Shown piece by piece: positions 24,996-36,186 of a stretch of DNA of 58,140 bases (positions within the stretch are counted from its first letter, which is position 1; each line of letters starts with the position of its first letter). Position numbers and translations under genes: made by a program. The notes under the pieces are model-generated. The model saw only the letters and a list, made by a program, of their open reading frames with translations. It ran no database searches and was not told the DNA's origin. This stretch comes from Deltaproteobacteria bacterium (GTDB lineage Bacteria > Desulfobacterota > Binatia > UBA9968), in NCBI GenBank assembly GCA_016193465.1, contig JACPSE010000180.1, forward strand, positions 1 to 58,140, in the 5' to 3' direction.

Positions 24996-25316
24996 ATGAT
25001 TTCTATTGACGAATTCAGAAAATTGGAACTCAAAGTCGCCACCATCAAGAAGGCCGATTCTCACCCCAATGCTGACAAGCTGTTGGTCCTTCAGATCGAC
25101 CTGGGCTGCGAAGAACGGCAGATCGTGGCTGGGATCAAAGGGCACTACGCGCCGGAAGAGCTGGTCGGGAGACAAGTGGTCGTTGTGGCGAACTTGGAGA
25201 CAGCCAGACTCCGCGGGGTCGAAAGCCAGGGGATGCTGTTAGCCGCCTCAGACGGCGACCGGATCGTGATTTTAACCCCTGAGAAAGAAGTCCATCCCGG
25301 GGCTGGAGTCTCCTAA
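24996..25316 (+). CDS. Free-standing tRNA-binding (MetRS C-terminal type) protein
   Basis: I start at ATG 24996 after GAGCGGAAAG. The 106-residue protein is one OB-fold EMAP/Trbp111 domain: FRKLELKVATIKKADSHP, ADKLLVLQIDLG, RQIVAGIKGHY and LRGVESQGMLLAA. It matches the dimerising C-terminal domain of methionyl-tRNA synthetase, but no synthetase is attached. Such proteins bind tRNA without strong sequence preference; CsaA-like chaperone activity is an alternative. It is divergent from the peroxiredoxin gene. Confidence 0.88.
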   Translation: MISIDEFRKLELKVATIKKADSHPNADKLLVLQIDLGCEERQIVAGIKGHYAPEELVGRQVVVVANLETARLRGVESQGMLLAASDGDRIVILTPEKEVHPGAGVS

Positions 25317-25349
25317 ACTATGAGAGAGTTCTCTTCATCGGCCTCCTCC

Positions 25350-26090
25350 TCAAAGAGTGTTAAAGAGCTTACCGTAGCCGTGAATCGGTTCATGGATATC
25401 TAGAACCCTCAGACAATTCCACGTCGCAGCCAGGGAGCTGCTGACCACCGGGACACCGATATCTTTCTCCAGATATTCGACGTATTCAACGGTGGGCCAG
25501 GAGCTCGAGGGAAGGTACAGCACATCAGCCCTGTCCGCGTCGTGGAAGACCTTTTTCCCGTAACGGTAAACAAAGCCAAAATCGATGTTGGGCTTCTCGA
25601 TGGAGGCCAGTCCCGTTTCGATGGTGGACAAGCCCGCCACCTCAAATCCCTGTGCCCGCATAAAAGCGGCCAGATTTTCTCCCAGCTCCGGCTTCCCATA
25701 GGCAGTAGCAATCGCGAGCCGCTTCACCTGAAGCTGGCGAAAGGCATCGACGGCCGAGGATAGCGTTGTGACCGCCGGCAGCCCTGAGAGATCGGCGAGG
25801 AGCTTTAATATCTTTTCGTTTCCGCCCACTCCTGGCGACAAGAGGACGGGAATCCCGGCGCCCAGGATAAGATCCGCGCCGGCCCGCTTGAGCTCTTTGA
25901 CTGCCTCCTCCATGAGGGCCACCGAGGCATCCAGGTCCGCTGGATTACGAACATCGCTCACGGATAGGTTTCTGGTTAGTAGCATCACGCCCGGCGGGAC
26001 CACCTTATAAAACTCATAGACAAAAGTGCTCGCAACCACCGTCGGGTTTAACTTGCCTACTCTGGCCCTCCATCCGTACGCGGCGGGCAT
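25350..26090 (-). CDS. Asp/Glu racemase superfamily protein (maleate isomerase-like) lacking catalytic cysteines
   Basis: The 246-residue protein has the two-lobed fold of maleate cis-trans isomerase and arylmalonate decarboxylase: LSGLPAVTTLSSAVDAFRQL, VKRLAIATAYG and GVPVVSSSLAATWNCLR. Where catalytic members have Cys in the first lobe and C-T-N in the second, this one reads GAGIPVLLS and LPSSSWPTVEYV. Cysteine-based racemisation is thus unlikely; a serine-based or binding role is possible. It sits just after the iron-type ABC permease gene on the same strand (gap 21 bases). Confidence 0.75.
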   Translation of the reverse strand: MPAAYGWRARVGKLNPTVVASTFVYEFYKVVPPGVMLLTRNLSVSDVRNPADLDASVALMEEAVKELKRAGADLILGAGIPVLLSPGVGGNEKILKLLADLSGLPAVTTLSSAVDAFRQLQVKRLAIATAYGKPELGENLAAFMRAQGFEVAGLSTIETGLASIEKPNIDFGFVYRYGKKVFHDADRADVLYLPSSSWPTVEYVEYLEKDIGVPVVSSSLAATWNCLRVLDIHEPIHGYGKLFNTL

Positions 26091-26111
26091 AAGAGACCCT
26101 CCTCTCTTGAT

Positions 26112-27782
26112 CTACTCGATATATCCGATCCGCGCCCCGATCCTGCGCGCCGTCCAAGTAACCACCATTAAGAAAAAAACCATCAGGACCCCTAGAGCTG
26201 ATACGCTACTGTACAGGCCCGACTCCCAGAGATCAAACACCAGAATGGAAAGAACAATCGTCTGCTGGGTGTAAAGAAGGATGGAAGTCGAAAGTTCTCG
26301 CAAAGAAACGACCGCAATGTAGATCCATCCCGCGACAAAACCGGGCATCAAAAGGGGCAAGAGAATCCTCCTGAAGGTTTGCAGCCAACTTGCCCCACTG
26401 GCCACCGATGCCTCCTCGAGTTCTTTGCCGATCTGGATCATCGAGGCCGACGCTGTACGAATCCCATAGGGCAAGTATTTAGTCATATAAGCGATAAACA
26501 GAATCCACAGGCTACCGTAAATCGGAATTGGGATGGTGAGATAGAGGACGAGCAAGCTGACGCCAAGCACAATACCAGGTATGGCGATGGGCAGGAAAGC
26601 GAGGTTATCGAGAAGAAAGCGGCCTCGAATTTTCGACTTGACGGTAATCCAGGCAATCACCGAGGTAAGCAACATGACCGCCGAGGCGCTGGCAAAGGAG
26701 AGGACCAGGCTGTTAACGAAAGCCGTCTGAGCAAAGGGAAAATGGAAAAGTTCGCGGTAGCTTTTGAGCGATAAGAGGGACGCCATCTCCAGGGACGGCA
26801 CTGCCATGTAGGGCGTGAGGGAGGACCAGACAAGGTTCGTCAGGGGGAGAATCGCGGTGACGCCCATAATGAAGATGCACGAAGCGCTGGTTACGTACCT
26901 CCAGACCCCCAGGTCGATGCGCCTAGGGCGATAACCCTTTCCGGTTATGGTGGCGAATCTCTCTGCCGCTTTTGTGAGCCGGAAGTAGGAAAAGAGCCCA
27001 ACGATGCTTATGAGCAGCAGAATGAGGGAATAAGCGCCGGCGATTCCGTAATGCGGTCGCAGCCGCTGGAGGGCGCCGTAGATCTTTGTCGTGAAGACAA
27101 AAATCCCTGCGCGAACGCCGATAAGGGCCGGCACCTCGAAGGACTCCGCAGCGCGAATAAAGGTGATTAGCATTACCGATAGCATGGCCGGAGTGACGAG
27201 CCTGAGCGTAATCCTACGTAGGGTGGCGAAGTTCCCCGCGCCGCAGGTCAGAGAGGCTTCTTCCATGGCCACATCCTGTGACCTGAATGCCGCCGACATG
27301 AGGAGGAAAACAAGCGGATAGAGGTTCATGGACTCGGCCCAGATCATTCCGCCGAGGGAATATACATTCAGCGAGAAACCGGGAGCGCCCACCAGTTTCC
27401 GGATGGCCAAATTGATCAGGCCGATTTGAGGAGAGAGGAGGAGGATCCACGCCACCGTCTCCAAGATGCCGGGGACGACGAACAACACAATCACGAGGGT
27501 GGTGAGGAGCCCTCGAAGCGGCGTGTTCGTCCTTTCACAGATCCACGCGAGAAAGCTTCCCAGGAGAAAAGAAAGGGCGGAGCTACCGAAGGCGAATTTA
27601 ATCGTGTTCCAGAAGAGAGGATAGAACTCGGGGTCTAAGTAGGCTCTGGCAAAATTGGCGACGGTGAGGTTTCCCAGGGTTCCGGGCGGGGCGTCGCTGA
27701 AGCTGCTGTAAAGGAGCATGAGAAGGGGCGTCAGGGCGAAGTAGGCGACCAGAAGCACAGCCCCTACAAGGACAAGGATCAA
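26112..27782 (-). CDS. Ferric-type ABC transporter permease (fused FbpB/AfuB-like)
   Basis: The 556-residue protein has about twelve membrane helices as two tandem permease domains. Each half has an EAA loop: MEEASLTCGAGNFATLRRI and LEEASVASGASWLQTFRRI. This two-domain layout is usual for Fe3+ or related anion-bound metal importers of the FbpB family. The binding protein is encoded upstream on the same strand. No ATPase gene is next to it, so the ATPase must be shared or lie elsewhere. Confidence 0.9.
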   Translation of the reverse strand: MILVLVGAVLLVAYFALTPLLMLLYSSFSDAPPGTLGNLTVANFARAYLDPEFYPLFWNTIKFAFGSSALSFLLGSFLAWICERTNTPLRGLLTTLVIVLFVVPGILETVAWILLLSPQIGLINLAIRKLVGAPGFSLNVYSLGGMIWAESMNLYPLVFLLMSAAFRSQDVAMEEASLTCGAGNFATLRRITLRLVTPAMLSVMLITFIRAAESFEVPALIGVRAGIFVFTTKIYGALQRLRPHYGIAGAYSLILLLISIVGLFSYFRLTKAAERFATITGKGYRPRRIDLGVWRYVTSASCIFIMGVTAILPLTNLVWSSLTPYMAVPSLEMASLLSLKSYRELFHFPFAQTAFVNSLVLSFASASAVMLLTSVIAWITVKSKIRGRFLLDNLAFLPIAIPGIVLGVSLLVLYLTIPIPIYGSLWILFIAYMTKYLPYGIRTASASMIQIGKELEEASVASGASWLQTFRRILLPLLMPGFVAGWIYIAVVSLRELSTSILLYTQQTIVLSILVFDLWESGLYSSVSALGVLMVFFLMVVTWTARRIGARIGYIE

Positions 27783-27819
27783 AACGCTCTCCCTTGCTCC
27801 GTCTCTTCAGCGATTAGTG

Positions 27820-27980
27820 TTACCTCAGTGCAAAGGTCTTGCGAAATTCCCCCTCGAGGTCGTCCGATCTCCCCATGATGGCCCCATATGTGCCCGGAGG
27901 CCCACAGGATATTGGCCGATAAAAGGAGCAAGTCAAATTGTGTTGGCGCTTCTCTCTCCGTCAGATTGGCTATTTCGGAC
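27820..27980 (-). pseudogene. Scrambled remnant of a second ABC binding-protein gene
   Basis: The gap between the intact binding-protein gene and the permease gene encodes two pieces resembling that binding protein. The first (about 27955-27915) reads TQFDLLLLSA, like QFDLLLSSA of the intact copy (about residue 100). The second reads GAIMGRSDDLEGEFRKTFAL in another frame and ends in a stop at 27822, like the intact C-terminus GKGDDLEGEFRRTFGLR. The middle is gone. A tandem duplication followed by decay explains this. Confidence 0.7.
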
Positions 27981-27983
27981 GAC

Positions 27984-29018
27984 TTAGCGCAAGCCGAAGG
28001 TCCTTCTGAATTCTCCTTCAAGATCATCACCCTTCCCGACCATGGCATTGATGTTGATGTAAAAAATGTTGAGGCCCCTGGTTAGATGCGATGGGTTAGG
28101 CTCCACGCCTGTGCGTGCCGGGATGCGTGGTATCTCTCTCAGCACCCTCTGCCCCTCCTCAGAAAGGAGAAAGTCGGCCATGAGCCTTGCAATGTTGGGA
28201 GATTTCGCGTGGGCGGCAACCGAGACCAGAATGGGATAAGTCGGCAGGGCGTTCATCCGCGCCCAATCCACCGGGGCACCCTTTTTCATGATCCGCTCGG
28301 TATTCCCCGGAGCGGCATTGGCATAGAGCGGATATTCGCCTGCGGCCAATAGCTCGTCGGCCAGAGTAGCGCTCTCCAGGGGGATCGTTTTCGTGTCGGC
28401 GAGATCCCTCATGTATCGGCGCGCTTCCGTTTCTCCCATCATTTGCAAAAGCCCGATGTACCACTCGGGCCTGTTGGCGTTGATGGCAATCCTGCCTTTC
28501 CATCTCGGGTTCAAGAGCTCCCGCCAATGCTTGGGGACCTCGTCTCTGTTCACCAACTTGGTGTTGTAGCTGGCTGACATGGTGTTGATCTGGGCGGCTG
28601 TCCAATATCCTTCAGGGTCCTTAAGCTCCGGCCGGTAGTGGCTTCTCTCAGGCGATTCATACCTGACCAAAAGCTTTTGCAGTTTCATCTCCAGGGTCGT
28701 GAAGGCGCTCGACAGGAGCAGATCAAATTGGTGCCTTCCGGCGCGCGCCTCGGTGATGATGCGTTGCCCCAGTCTGATCTTTCCTGCCCGGTAGTTCTCC
28801 ACTTTGATCCACGGATATTTCTTCTGAAACGCTCTGCTTAAGATCGTAAGGTCCTCAAGGGAGATCGATGAGTAGATGGTTGCCCTCCCTTCTTTGCGGG
28901 CGCCTTCCATATCAATGTGACCTGAGCCCCATAGGGTGTTACAGGCAAAGAGGACCAAGGCCAGTGCGATCAGAGTCAAGACCGGAAACTCGCGGGATCG
29001 ATATCTTTTCTTTTCCAT
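27984..29018 (-). CDS. ABC transporter substrate-binding protein (ferric type)
   Basis: I start at ATG 29018, eight bases after GAGGA. The 344-residue protein has a signal segment ending in a lipobox-like L-F-A-C, so it may be a lipoprotein. The mature part fits the FbpA-like class: ARKEGRATIYSSISLEDL, FQKKYPWIKVENYRAG, and a C-terminal sweep LMADFLLSEEGQRVLREI. It would deliver iron or a small organic ligand to the permease encoded downstream. Confidence 0.88.
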   Translation of the reverse strand: MEKKRYRSREFPVLTLIALALVLFACNTLWGSGHIDMEGARKEGRATIYSSISLEDLTILSRAFQKKYPWIKVENYRAGKIRLGQRIITEARAGRHQFDLLLSSAFTTLEMKLQKLLVRYESPERSHYRPELKDPEGYWTAAQINTMSASYNTKLVNRDEVPKHWRELLNPRWKGRIAINANRPEWYIGLLQMMGETEARRYMRDLADTKTIPLESATLADELLAAGEYPLYANAAPGNTERIMKKGAPVDWARMNALPTYPILVSVAAHAKSPNIARLMADFLLSEEGQRVLREIPRIPARTGVEPNPSHLTRGLNIFYININAMVGKGDDLEGEFRRTFGLR

Positions 29019-29074
29019 GGCGTTTATCCTCAAAGATCTAGGGCCGACGATTTAGAACCTGCAGGTTACCCTCC

Positions 29075-29272
29075 TCAGGTTAGACCAAAAACCTTTTTGC
29101 ACAGCGCTGCTATCTCGTCAAATCTCCCGGCCATTGCAGGGTCATTTACCACAAGCTGCGCCCGCGATAAAGGCCCGGCCAGCCTGGGCTTCCTTGACAA
29201 CTCTTTCCCCGGACACAAGACCAGGAGTCTTCCGTTAGAACGGGACCGCTTAGAGACTTTCTTCCGCATAAT
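29075..29272 (-). CDS. Small basic hypothetical protein, doubtful
   Basis: An open frame of about 65 residues starts MRKKVSKRSRSNGRLLVL and ends FDEIAALCKKVFGLT. It is on the binding-protein strand, 56 bases upstream. No clear ribosome site and no recognised family. It may be a remnant or chance. It ends before the divergent kdsB promoter. Confidence 0.25.
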   Translation of the reverse strand: MMRKKVSKRSRSNGRLLVLCPGKELSRKPRLAGPLSRAQLVVNDPAMAGRFDEIAALCKKVFGLT

Positions 29273-29323
29273 ATAACGCCTGGCGAGGCGCAACAACTCT
29301 TTCGCAGGTCGCAAAAAAACTTA

Positions 29324-29352
29324 TTGACTCTATCCAGGGGTAAGGGTATAGT
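29324..29352 (+). promoter_or_regulatory. Sigma-70 promoter of the Kdo/Lpt operon
   Basis: TTGACT (29324-29329) and TATAGT (29347-29352) are separated by the ideal 17 bases. Transcription would begin near 29359, about 100 bases before kdsB. Confidence 0.7.
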
Positions 29353-29376
29353 TAAATTCCGTGATGCGCTTTCCCC

Positions 29377-29403
29377 AAGAGCCATTGCGGCTTTTTGTTT
29401 TTA
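29377..29403 (+). terminator. Possible leader terminator before kdsB
   Basis: AAGAGCC (29377-29383) pairs with GGCTTTT (29389-29395), one G-U, with a 5-base loop, and T-rich sequence TTTTTGTTTTT follows. It lies within the predicted leader between promoter and kdsB, so it could limit read-through into the operon. The stem is short and the call is weak. Confidence 0.35.
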
Positions 29404-29460
29404 GCGGCAGGATTCTGGCGCCTGTTTCCATAACCTGGGGTCTGGCAGCTAGGGCCTGAT

Positions 29461-31909
<2,449 letters not shown>

Positions 31910-31914
31910 CCGCA

Positions 31915-32745
31915 ATGATAGCTAAGAGCGTCCAAGTGGGAGGTTTTGAGATCGGTGCAGGCCGCCCGCTCGCCTTGATCGCGGGTCCCTGCGTCATCGA
32001 GGGGGAGGCGTCCGCCCTGAAACACGCCTCTTATCTCAAGGAGGTGGCGGACCGGGTGGGCATTCCTTTTATTTTCAAGTCGTCCTATGACAAGGCCAAC
32101 CGCACGTCTGTGGAATCTTACCGCGGACCCGGCATCGAGAAAGGGCTTAAGATCCTGGCCCGGGTGAAGGAGGAGGTCGGCGTGCCTCTTCTTACGGACG
32201 TACACGAGAAGGAGCAGGTGCCCCTGGCCCGAGAGACTGTGGACATACTTCAGATTCCCGCTTTTCTGTGCCGCCAGACCGATTTCGTCATTGCCGTGGC
32301 TAAGTCGGGACGGATAGTCAACATCAAAAAGGGACAGTTCCTGGCTCCGTGGGACCTGCGCCACGTGGTTGAGAAAATCACCTCCACCGGTAATGAGCAG
32401 ATTATGGTGACGGAACGGGGAGTCTCCTTCGGGTACAATAATCTTGTCGCCGATATGCGCTCCCTGGTAGCGCTCAGGGAACTAGGCTATCCTGTAGTTT
32501 TTGACGCAACCCACAGCCTTCAACTCCCCGGAGGACTCGGTAATGCCTCAGGGGGCGAGCGCAGGTTCATCCCCGCCTTGGCTCGCGCCGGCGTGGCGGC
32601 GGGGGTTGACGCCCTTTTCATGGAGGTCCACGAAGATCCCGACCATGCGCTCAGCGACGGCCCCAATTCCCTCCCGCTTAAAGAGGTAGAGGGGCTACTT
32701 AAAATCGTCAAGGAGATTGACGGCCTGTTAAAAGGCAGATCATGA
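31915..32745 (+). CDS. kdsA: 3-deoxy-8-phosphooctulonate synthase
   Basis: The 276-residue TIM-barrel enzyme carries LIAGPCVIEGE, FKSSYDKANRTS, and FDATHSLQLPGG. It condenses arabinose-5-phosphate with phosphoenolpyruvate to Kdo-8-phosphate. The pattern FDATHSLQLPG with an early Cys in GPCVIE is compatible with either metal-type; I do not assign one. It overlaps kdsD by four bases. Confidence 0.96.
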   Translation: MIAKSVQVGGFEIGAGRPLALIAGPCVIEGEASALKHASYLKEVADRVGIPFIFKSSYDKANRTSVESYRGPGIEKGLKILARVKEEVGVPLLTDVHEKEQVPLARETVDILQIPAFLCRQTDFVIAVAKSGRIVNIKKGQFLAPWDLRHVVEKITSTGNEQIMVTERGVSFGYNNLVADMRSLVALRELGYPVVFDATHSLQLPGGLGNASGGERRFIPALARAGVAAGVDALFMEVHEDPDHALSDGPNSLPLKEVEGLLKIVKEIDGLLKGRS

Positions 32746-33719
32746 TGGATGCTGCCAAGATTCTAAAGCGAGCCCGTGATGTGCTCGATATCGAAGCCCA
32801 CGGAATTCTCTCTCTCATCGAGCGGCTGGACGAGAGCTTTGTTCGCGCCGTGGATCTCCTTTACAAGTGTAAGGGAAAAGTCGTGGTGACCGGACTGGGA
32901 AAATCTGGGCTCATCTGCCACAAAATTGCCGCCACCCTTTCCAGTACAGGGACGCCAGCCCTTTTCCTCCACGCCGGAGACGCGGTCCATGGCGATCTGG
33001 GGATGATTATGAAGGGGGATGTGGTTCTCGCCGTTTCCAATAGCGGTGAGACCGACGAGATTTTGAAACTCCTTCCCATCACCAGGCGGCTTGGATTAAA
33101 GCTCATCGTCATCACCGGCAACCCCAACTCGACCCTGTCCCGCGCCGCAGACGTGGTCTTGAATGCCGCGGTCAAAGAGGAGGCCTGTCCTATGGGCCTT
33201 TCGCCTACGGCGAGCACGACAGCGGCGCTGTCCATGGGCGATGCGCTGGCTGTTGTTTTGCTGGAGGAGAAGGAGTTTAAGGAGGAGGACTTTGCCCTGC
33301 GCCATCCGGGCGGAATTTTAGGACGCAAGCTTCTGCTCCAGGTCGAGGACCTTATGCACAGGGACGCCGAGTTGCCGCTTGTGACTGAGGAAACCCCGAT
33401 TAAGGAGACCCTTTTGGAGATTACCTCCAAACGGCTTGGGGTGACCGGGGTAGTTGATGGCCAAGGCAACCTGATCGGCGTTATTACTGACGGAGACTTG
33501 AGACGGGGGCTGGAGAGCAAGGGCGATATCTTCCGTCTCAAGGCAAAGGATCTGATGGGCCGTAACCCCAAGACCATACCTGCCAACGCCCTCGCCGTAC
33601 GCGCGGTTGAAGTCATGGAGGAGCACTCCATTACCTCTCTGTTCATTCTGGAGGACCGCGGGCGAAAACCCGCCGGCGTTCTTCATCTTCACGACCTATT
33701 AAAAGCCGGTATTGTCTAG
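32742..33719 (+). CDS. kdsD: Arabinose-5-phosphate isomerase (KdsD/KpsF)
   Basis: The 325-residue protein has an N-terminal SIS sugar-isomerase domain (VVTGLGKSGLICHKIAATL, FLHAGDAVHGDLGMI) and two CBS repeats from about residue 205 (DLMHRDAELPLV, DLMGRNPKTIPA). It converts ribulose-5-phosphate to arabinose-5-phosphate, the KdsA substrate. The ATGA overlap couples it to kdsA. The next gene in the usual order, kdsC, is displaced by 2.5 kb. Confidence 0.94.
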   Translation: MMDAAKILKRARDVLDIEAHGILSLIERLDESFVRAVDLLYKCKGKVVVTGLGKSGLICHKIAATLSSTGTPALFLHAGDAVHGDLGMIMKGDVVLAVSNSGETDEILKLLPITRRLGLKLIVITGNPNSTLSRAADVVLNAAVKEEACPMGLSPTASTTAALSMGDALAVVLLEEKEFKEEDFALRHPGGILGRKLLLQVEDLMHRDAELPLVTEETPIKETLLEITSKRLGVTGVVDGQGNLIGVITDGDLRRGLESKGDIFRLKAKDLMGRNPKTIPANALAVRAVEVMEEHSITSLFILEDRGRKPAGVLHLHDLLKAGIV

Positions 33720-33843
33720 TTCCGGCGTGCTATTCGTGGTCAAAATCCACATGAGATTAAGGGTCAGTAGATTGCAGGCTGTGATTCGTGAGGGCCGAAA
33801 TTCAGAAATAGCAAGAAGGCAAGCCTGACCCTCAATTCCTCAC

Positions 33844-34116
33844 TTAAGCCACGTCGAGCAAGACACGCGGATTCTTGGCCGCAACGACAAGCAAAGTTCT
33901 TGCAGCACCGGATGGGGCTCGACGCCCCTGCTCCCAATCCTGCAGAGTACGGACCGACACACCAAGTAGCTGGGCAAATCGTGCTTGAGAAAGTCCGGTC
34001 TTCTCTCGAATACTTGCGACCTCGGGAACGTTGATCACGCGGCCATGCTCGCCGCGCTTGATTTCACGAAGACCTTCAAGGATCTCGAGACCAACATTGC
34101 GTTTGGATTTAGCCAT
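33844..34116 (-). CDS. HTH antitoxin (HigA/NadS-like)
   Basis: I start at ATG 34116; it overlaps the toxin end by eight bases. The 90-residue protein has an N-terminal toxin-binding helix (EILEGLREIKRGEHG) and a Xre-type helix-turn-helix: REKTGLSQARFAQLLGVSVRTLQDWEQGRR, residues about 37-66. It should neutralise the RelE-type toxin encoded just before it and repress the shared promoter. The 124-base gap to kdsD (33720-33843) contains the inverted pair AGGGTCAG/CTGACCCT (33761-33768, 33825-33832). Confidence 0.85.
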   Translation of the reverse strand: MAKSKRNVGLEILEGLREIKRGEHGRVINVPEVASIREKTGLSQARFAQLLGVSVRTLQDWEQGRRAPSGAARTLLVVAAKNPRVLLDVA

Positions 34117-34423
34117 CTTCGGCCTCCTTTCGAATCTGCCGCAAAACATGGGCGGGGATGTTCTCAGCCACGTTCTTCGGATACATTGTCAGCATCCAGA
34201 TTACGCCCTGTGTGATCCTGGCATAGTAGATCACGCGATACCCACCACGCTTCCCTCGGCCCGGCGCACGCCAGCGAAGTTTGCGTACACCGCCTGAGCC
34301 GGGAATGACGTTCCCAGTTTCAGGATTATCCATCAAGACTTTCTGAATCTCGCGGTACTCATCGTCATCCAGGTATTCTTGAACGAGGCGAGTAAAGAGC
34401 CGCGTCTCGATGAGGCTGAACAC
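34109..34423 (-). CDS. RelE/HigB-type toxin
   Basis: The best start is GTG 34423, which gives 104 residues, the usual family length. It coincides with the predicted transcription start of the promoter at 34430-34458, so the mRNA may be leaderless. The fold motifs are visible: EYLDDDEYREIQKVLMDNP, GSGGVRKLRWRAPGRGKRGG and YRVIYYAR, with the basic residues RelE toxins use to cut mRNA on the ribosome. Toxin-before-antitoxin order is as in HigBA. A longer upstream frame exists but lacks a ribosome site. Confidence 0.83.
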   Translation of the reverse strand: MFSLIETRLFTRLVQEYLDDDEYREIQKVLMDNPETGNVIPGSGGVRKLRWRAPGRGKRGGYRVIYYARITQGVIWMLTMYPKNVAENIPAHVLRQIRKEAEDG

Positions 34424-34429
34424 AGATGC

Positions 34430-34458
34430 ATTATACGGCGCTGCCGTATGGAGGTCAA
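34430..34458 (-). promoter_or_regulatory. Toxin-antitoxin promoter with palindromic operator
   Basis: On the minus strand TTGACC (34458-34453) and TATAAT (34435-34430) are 17 bases apart. The palindrome ATACGGC-AGC-GCCGTAT (34433-34449) fills the spacer and overlaps the -10 box. Such placement would let the HTH antitoxin block polymerase. Confidence 0.75.
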
Positions 34459-34599
34459 GAGCCAGATTACGCAGTATGCGACCGGCCAACATCTGCCTGG
34501 AAGCCGACCCCCGGATTGACACAACAAGTTCCTATCGGATACTCTCCGCTAAAAGCTGTCAGCAGTAAATTGAAAAATCCTTGTCTAAGGTAGAAAGAA

Positions 34600-36186
34600 A
34601 TGGGCGAAACGCGCGTTGACCTGCTCCACCTCCTCGAAGACCTGCGCGACGCTTACCCCGGCGCGATTGAGGAGACCATTCTCACCGAAATCGTGGCCAA
34701 CTCGCTCGATTCCGGGGCAAGCCGAATTCTCATAGATGCGGATGCCGGACAGGCCACGCTCTCGGTGACGGACGACGGCTCCGGCATGCAGAGGCGGGAG
34801 CTGGCCCGGTACCACGACCTCGCCGCCAGCACGAAAAGCCGAGGACAAGGAATCGGATTTGCCGGGGTGGGGATCAAGCTCGGACTGCTCATCAGCGAGG
34901 AAGTGCTGACCGAAACCCGGCGCGGGAAGAGCCATGTCGCCACCAGTTGGCATCTGGCTTCACGCCACCGTGCCCCGTGGAAATGGGCTCCACCCCCAGG
35001 CCTGGTTAACGAGCGCGGAACCGCGGTTCGCCTCAAACTCCAAAATGCGCTTTCGCCTTTGCTGGACCCAGGTTTTCTCGAAGGCTCAATGCGTCGCCAC
35101 TATCAACCGCTGCTGGATCCCGCATTCGACCATTTTCTTGCGCCCCACTATCCTCGCGGTGTCACCTTCGCGGTGAACGGTCGCATGCTCGGAAAGCATG
35201 CCTGGCAAGCGCCGGAGGTGGCGCCCATCGAGGTGCGCCTCGTTCGCAAGCGCAAGCCCTCCGCCATGGGTTATCTCATCCGTCAAAACCTGCCGTTGCC
35301 GGAGGAGCAGCGGGGTATTGGAATCAGCACCTTCGGCAAGATCATCAAGCGCGGCTGGGACTGGCTCGGCCTGGCGCCCCAGGCGCCTGAGCAGGTCGGC
35401 GGCCTCATTGAAGTCCCCCCACTGGCGGCTTGCCTGACGCTAAACAAAGGCGACTTCATCCGAGCGGGACAGAGAGGGGCCGCCTACCTTGCCTACCGCA
35501 AGGCGCTTCAAGAAGCGGTCTCGAGACAACTCACGGCGTGGGGTGATGCCCGCCCGCCCGCCGAAGAGGCCCGCCGACGCGCCGCCCGCCCCCTGGAACG
35601 CGACCTGGAGCGCGTCATCGAGGAGCTCTCTCATGAATTTCCTTTGCTGACCCCGCTGGTCGAGCAACGAGCGGGAGGTCAGAAGCGGTTACCCATCGGG
35701 AAAAACGGAGAAGAGGGGGCTGCTCCCTCCACGGCGCCGACTTTTGCCACCCTGGAAGCCGGGGAAACGGCAACTGACTCTGCCGTTCAAGAGCCAGGCG
35801 CAGGGCTTCAGACGAAGAAAGAGTCAGGAGCCGCTGAAGCCCCGAGTTCGCCGCAGCCCTCTACTCCCGGCCCTGTATTGCCGGGTACGAAGAACACGCG
35901 ACGTCCAGTTCGATACGGCCTCACCATCCAGTTTGAAGATCGTCCTGACGACCCGGAATTGGGGCGGCTGGAGGAGTCCATAGTGTGGGTCAATACGGCG
36001 CACCCGGCTTATAGGCGTGCCGTCGCCTCCCGCTCCGAGGGGTATCATCTCGCACTGAGTGTGGCAATGTCGCTTGCCCCGTTGGCAACTGATCCCAAGG
36101 GTGAACATACGTTTGTGACGGCGTTCCTTTCCCGCTGGGGCGAGGCTCTTGACCGGGCCGGAGGCCGAAAGCGCCGAGGGGCTTAA
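34600..36186 (+). CDS. GHKL-type ATPase of unknown function
   Basis: The 528-residue protein has a GHKL ATP-binding domain at its N-terminus: Glu30 and Asn34 in TEIVANSLDSGA, Asp58-x-Gly-x-Gly in TDDGSGM, and the lid loop GQGIGFAGVGIKLG. A second domain, possibly S5-like, follows (about 170-320). A low-complexity Pro/Ser/Glu-rich linker lies at about 365-430, and the C-terminal domain ends with VNTAHPAYRRAVASRSEGYH. It lacks kinase, MutL-endonuclease and Hsp90 signatures; a MORC-like or DNA-associated ATPase is a guess. With the neighbouring toxin-antitoxin pair it splits the kds operon. Confidence 0.78.
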   Translation: MGETRVDLLHLLEDLRDAYPGAIEETILTEIVANSLDSGASRILIDADAGQATLSVTDDGSGMQRRELARYHDLAASTKSRGQGIGFAGVGIKLGLLISEEVLTETRRGKSHVATSWHLASRHRAPWKWAPPPGLVNERGTAVRLKLQNALSPLLDPGFLEGSMRRHYQPLLDPAFDHFLAPHYPRGVTFAVNGRMLGKHAWQAPEVAPIEVRLVRKRKPSAMGYLIRQNLPLPEEQRGIGISTFGKIIKRGWDWLGLAPQAPEQVGGLIEVPPLAACLTLNKGDFIRAGQRGAAYLAYRKALQEAVSRQLTAWGDARPPAEEARRRAARPLERDLERVIEELSHEFPLLTPLVEQRAGGQKRLPIGKNGEEGAAPSTAPTFATLEAGETATDSAVQEPGAGLQTKKESGAAEAPSSPQPSTPGPVLPGTKNTRRPVRYGLTIQFEDRPDDPELGRLEESIVWVNTAHPAYRRAVASRSEGYHLALSVAMSLAPLATDPKGEHTFVTAFLSRWGEALDRAGGRKRRGA

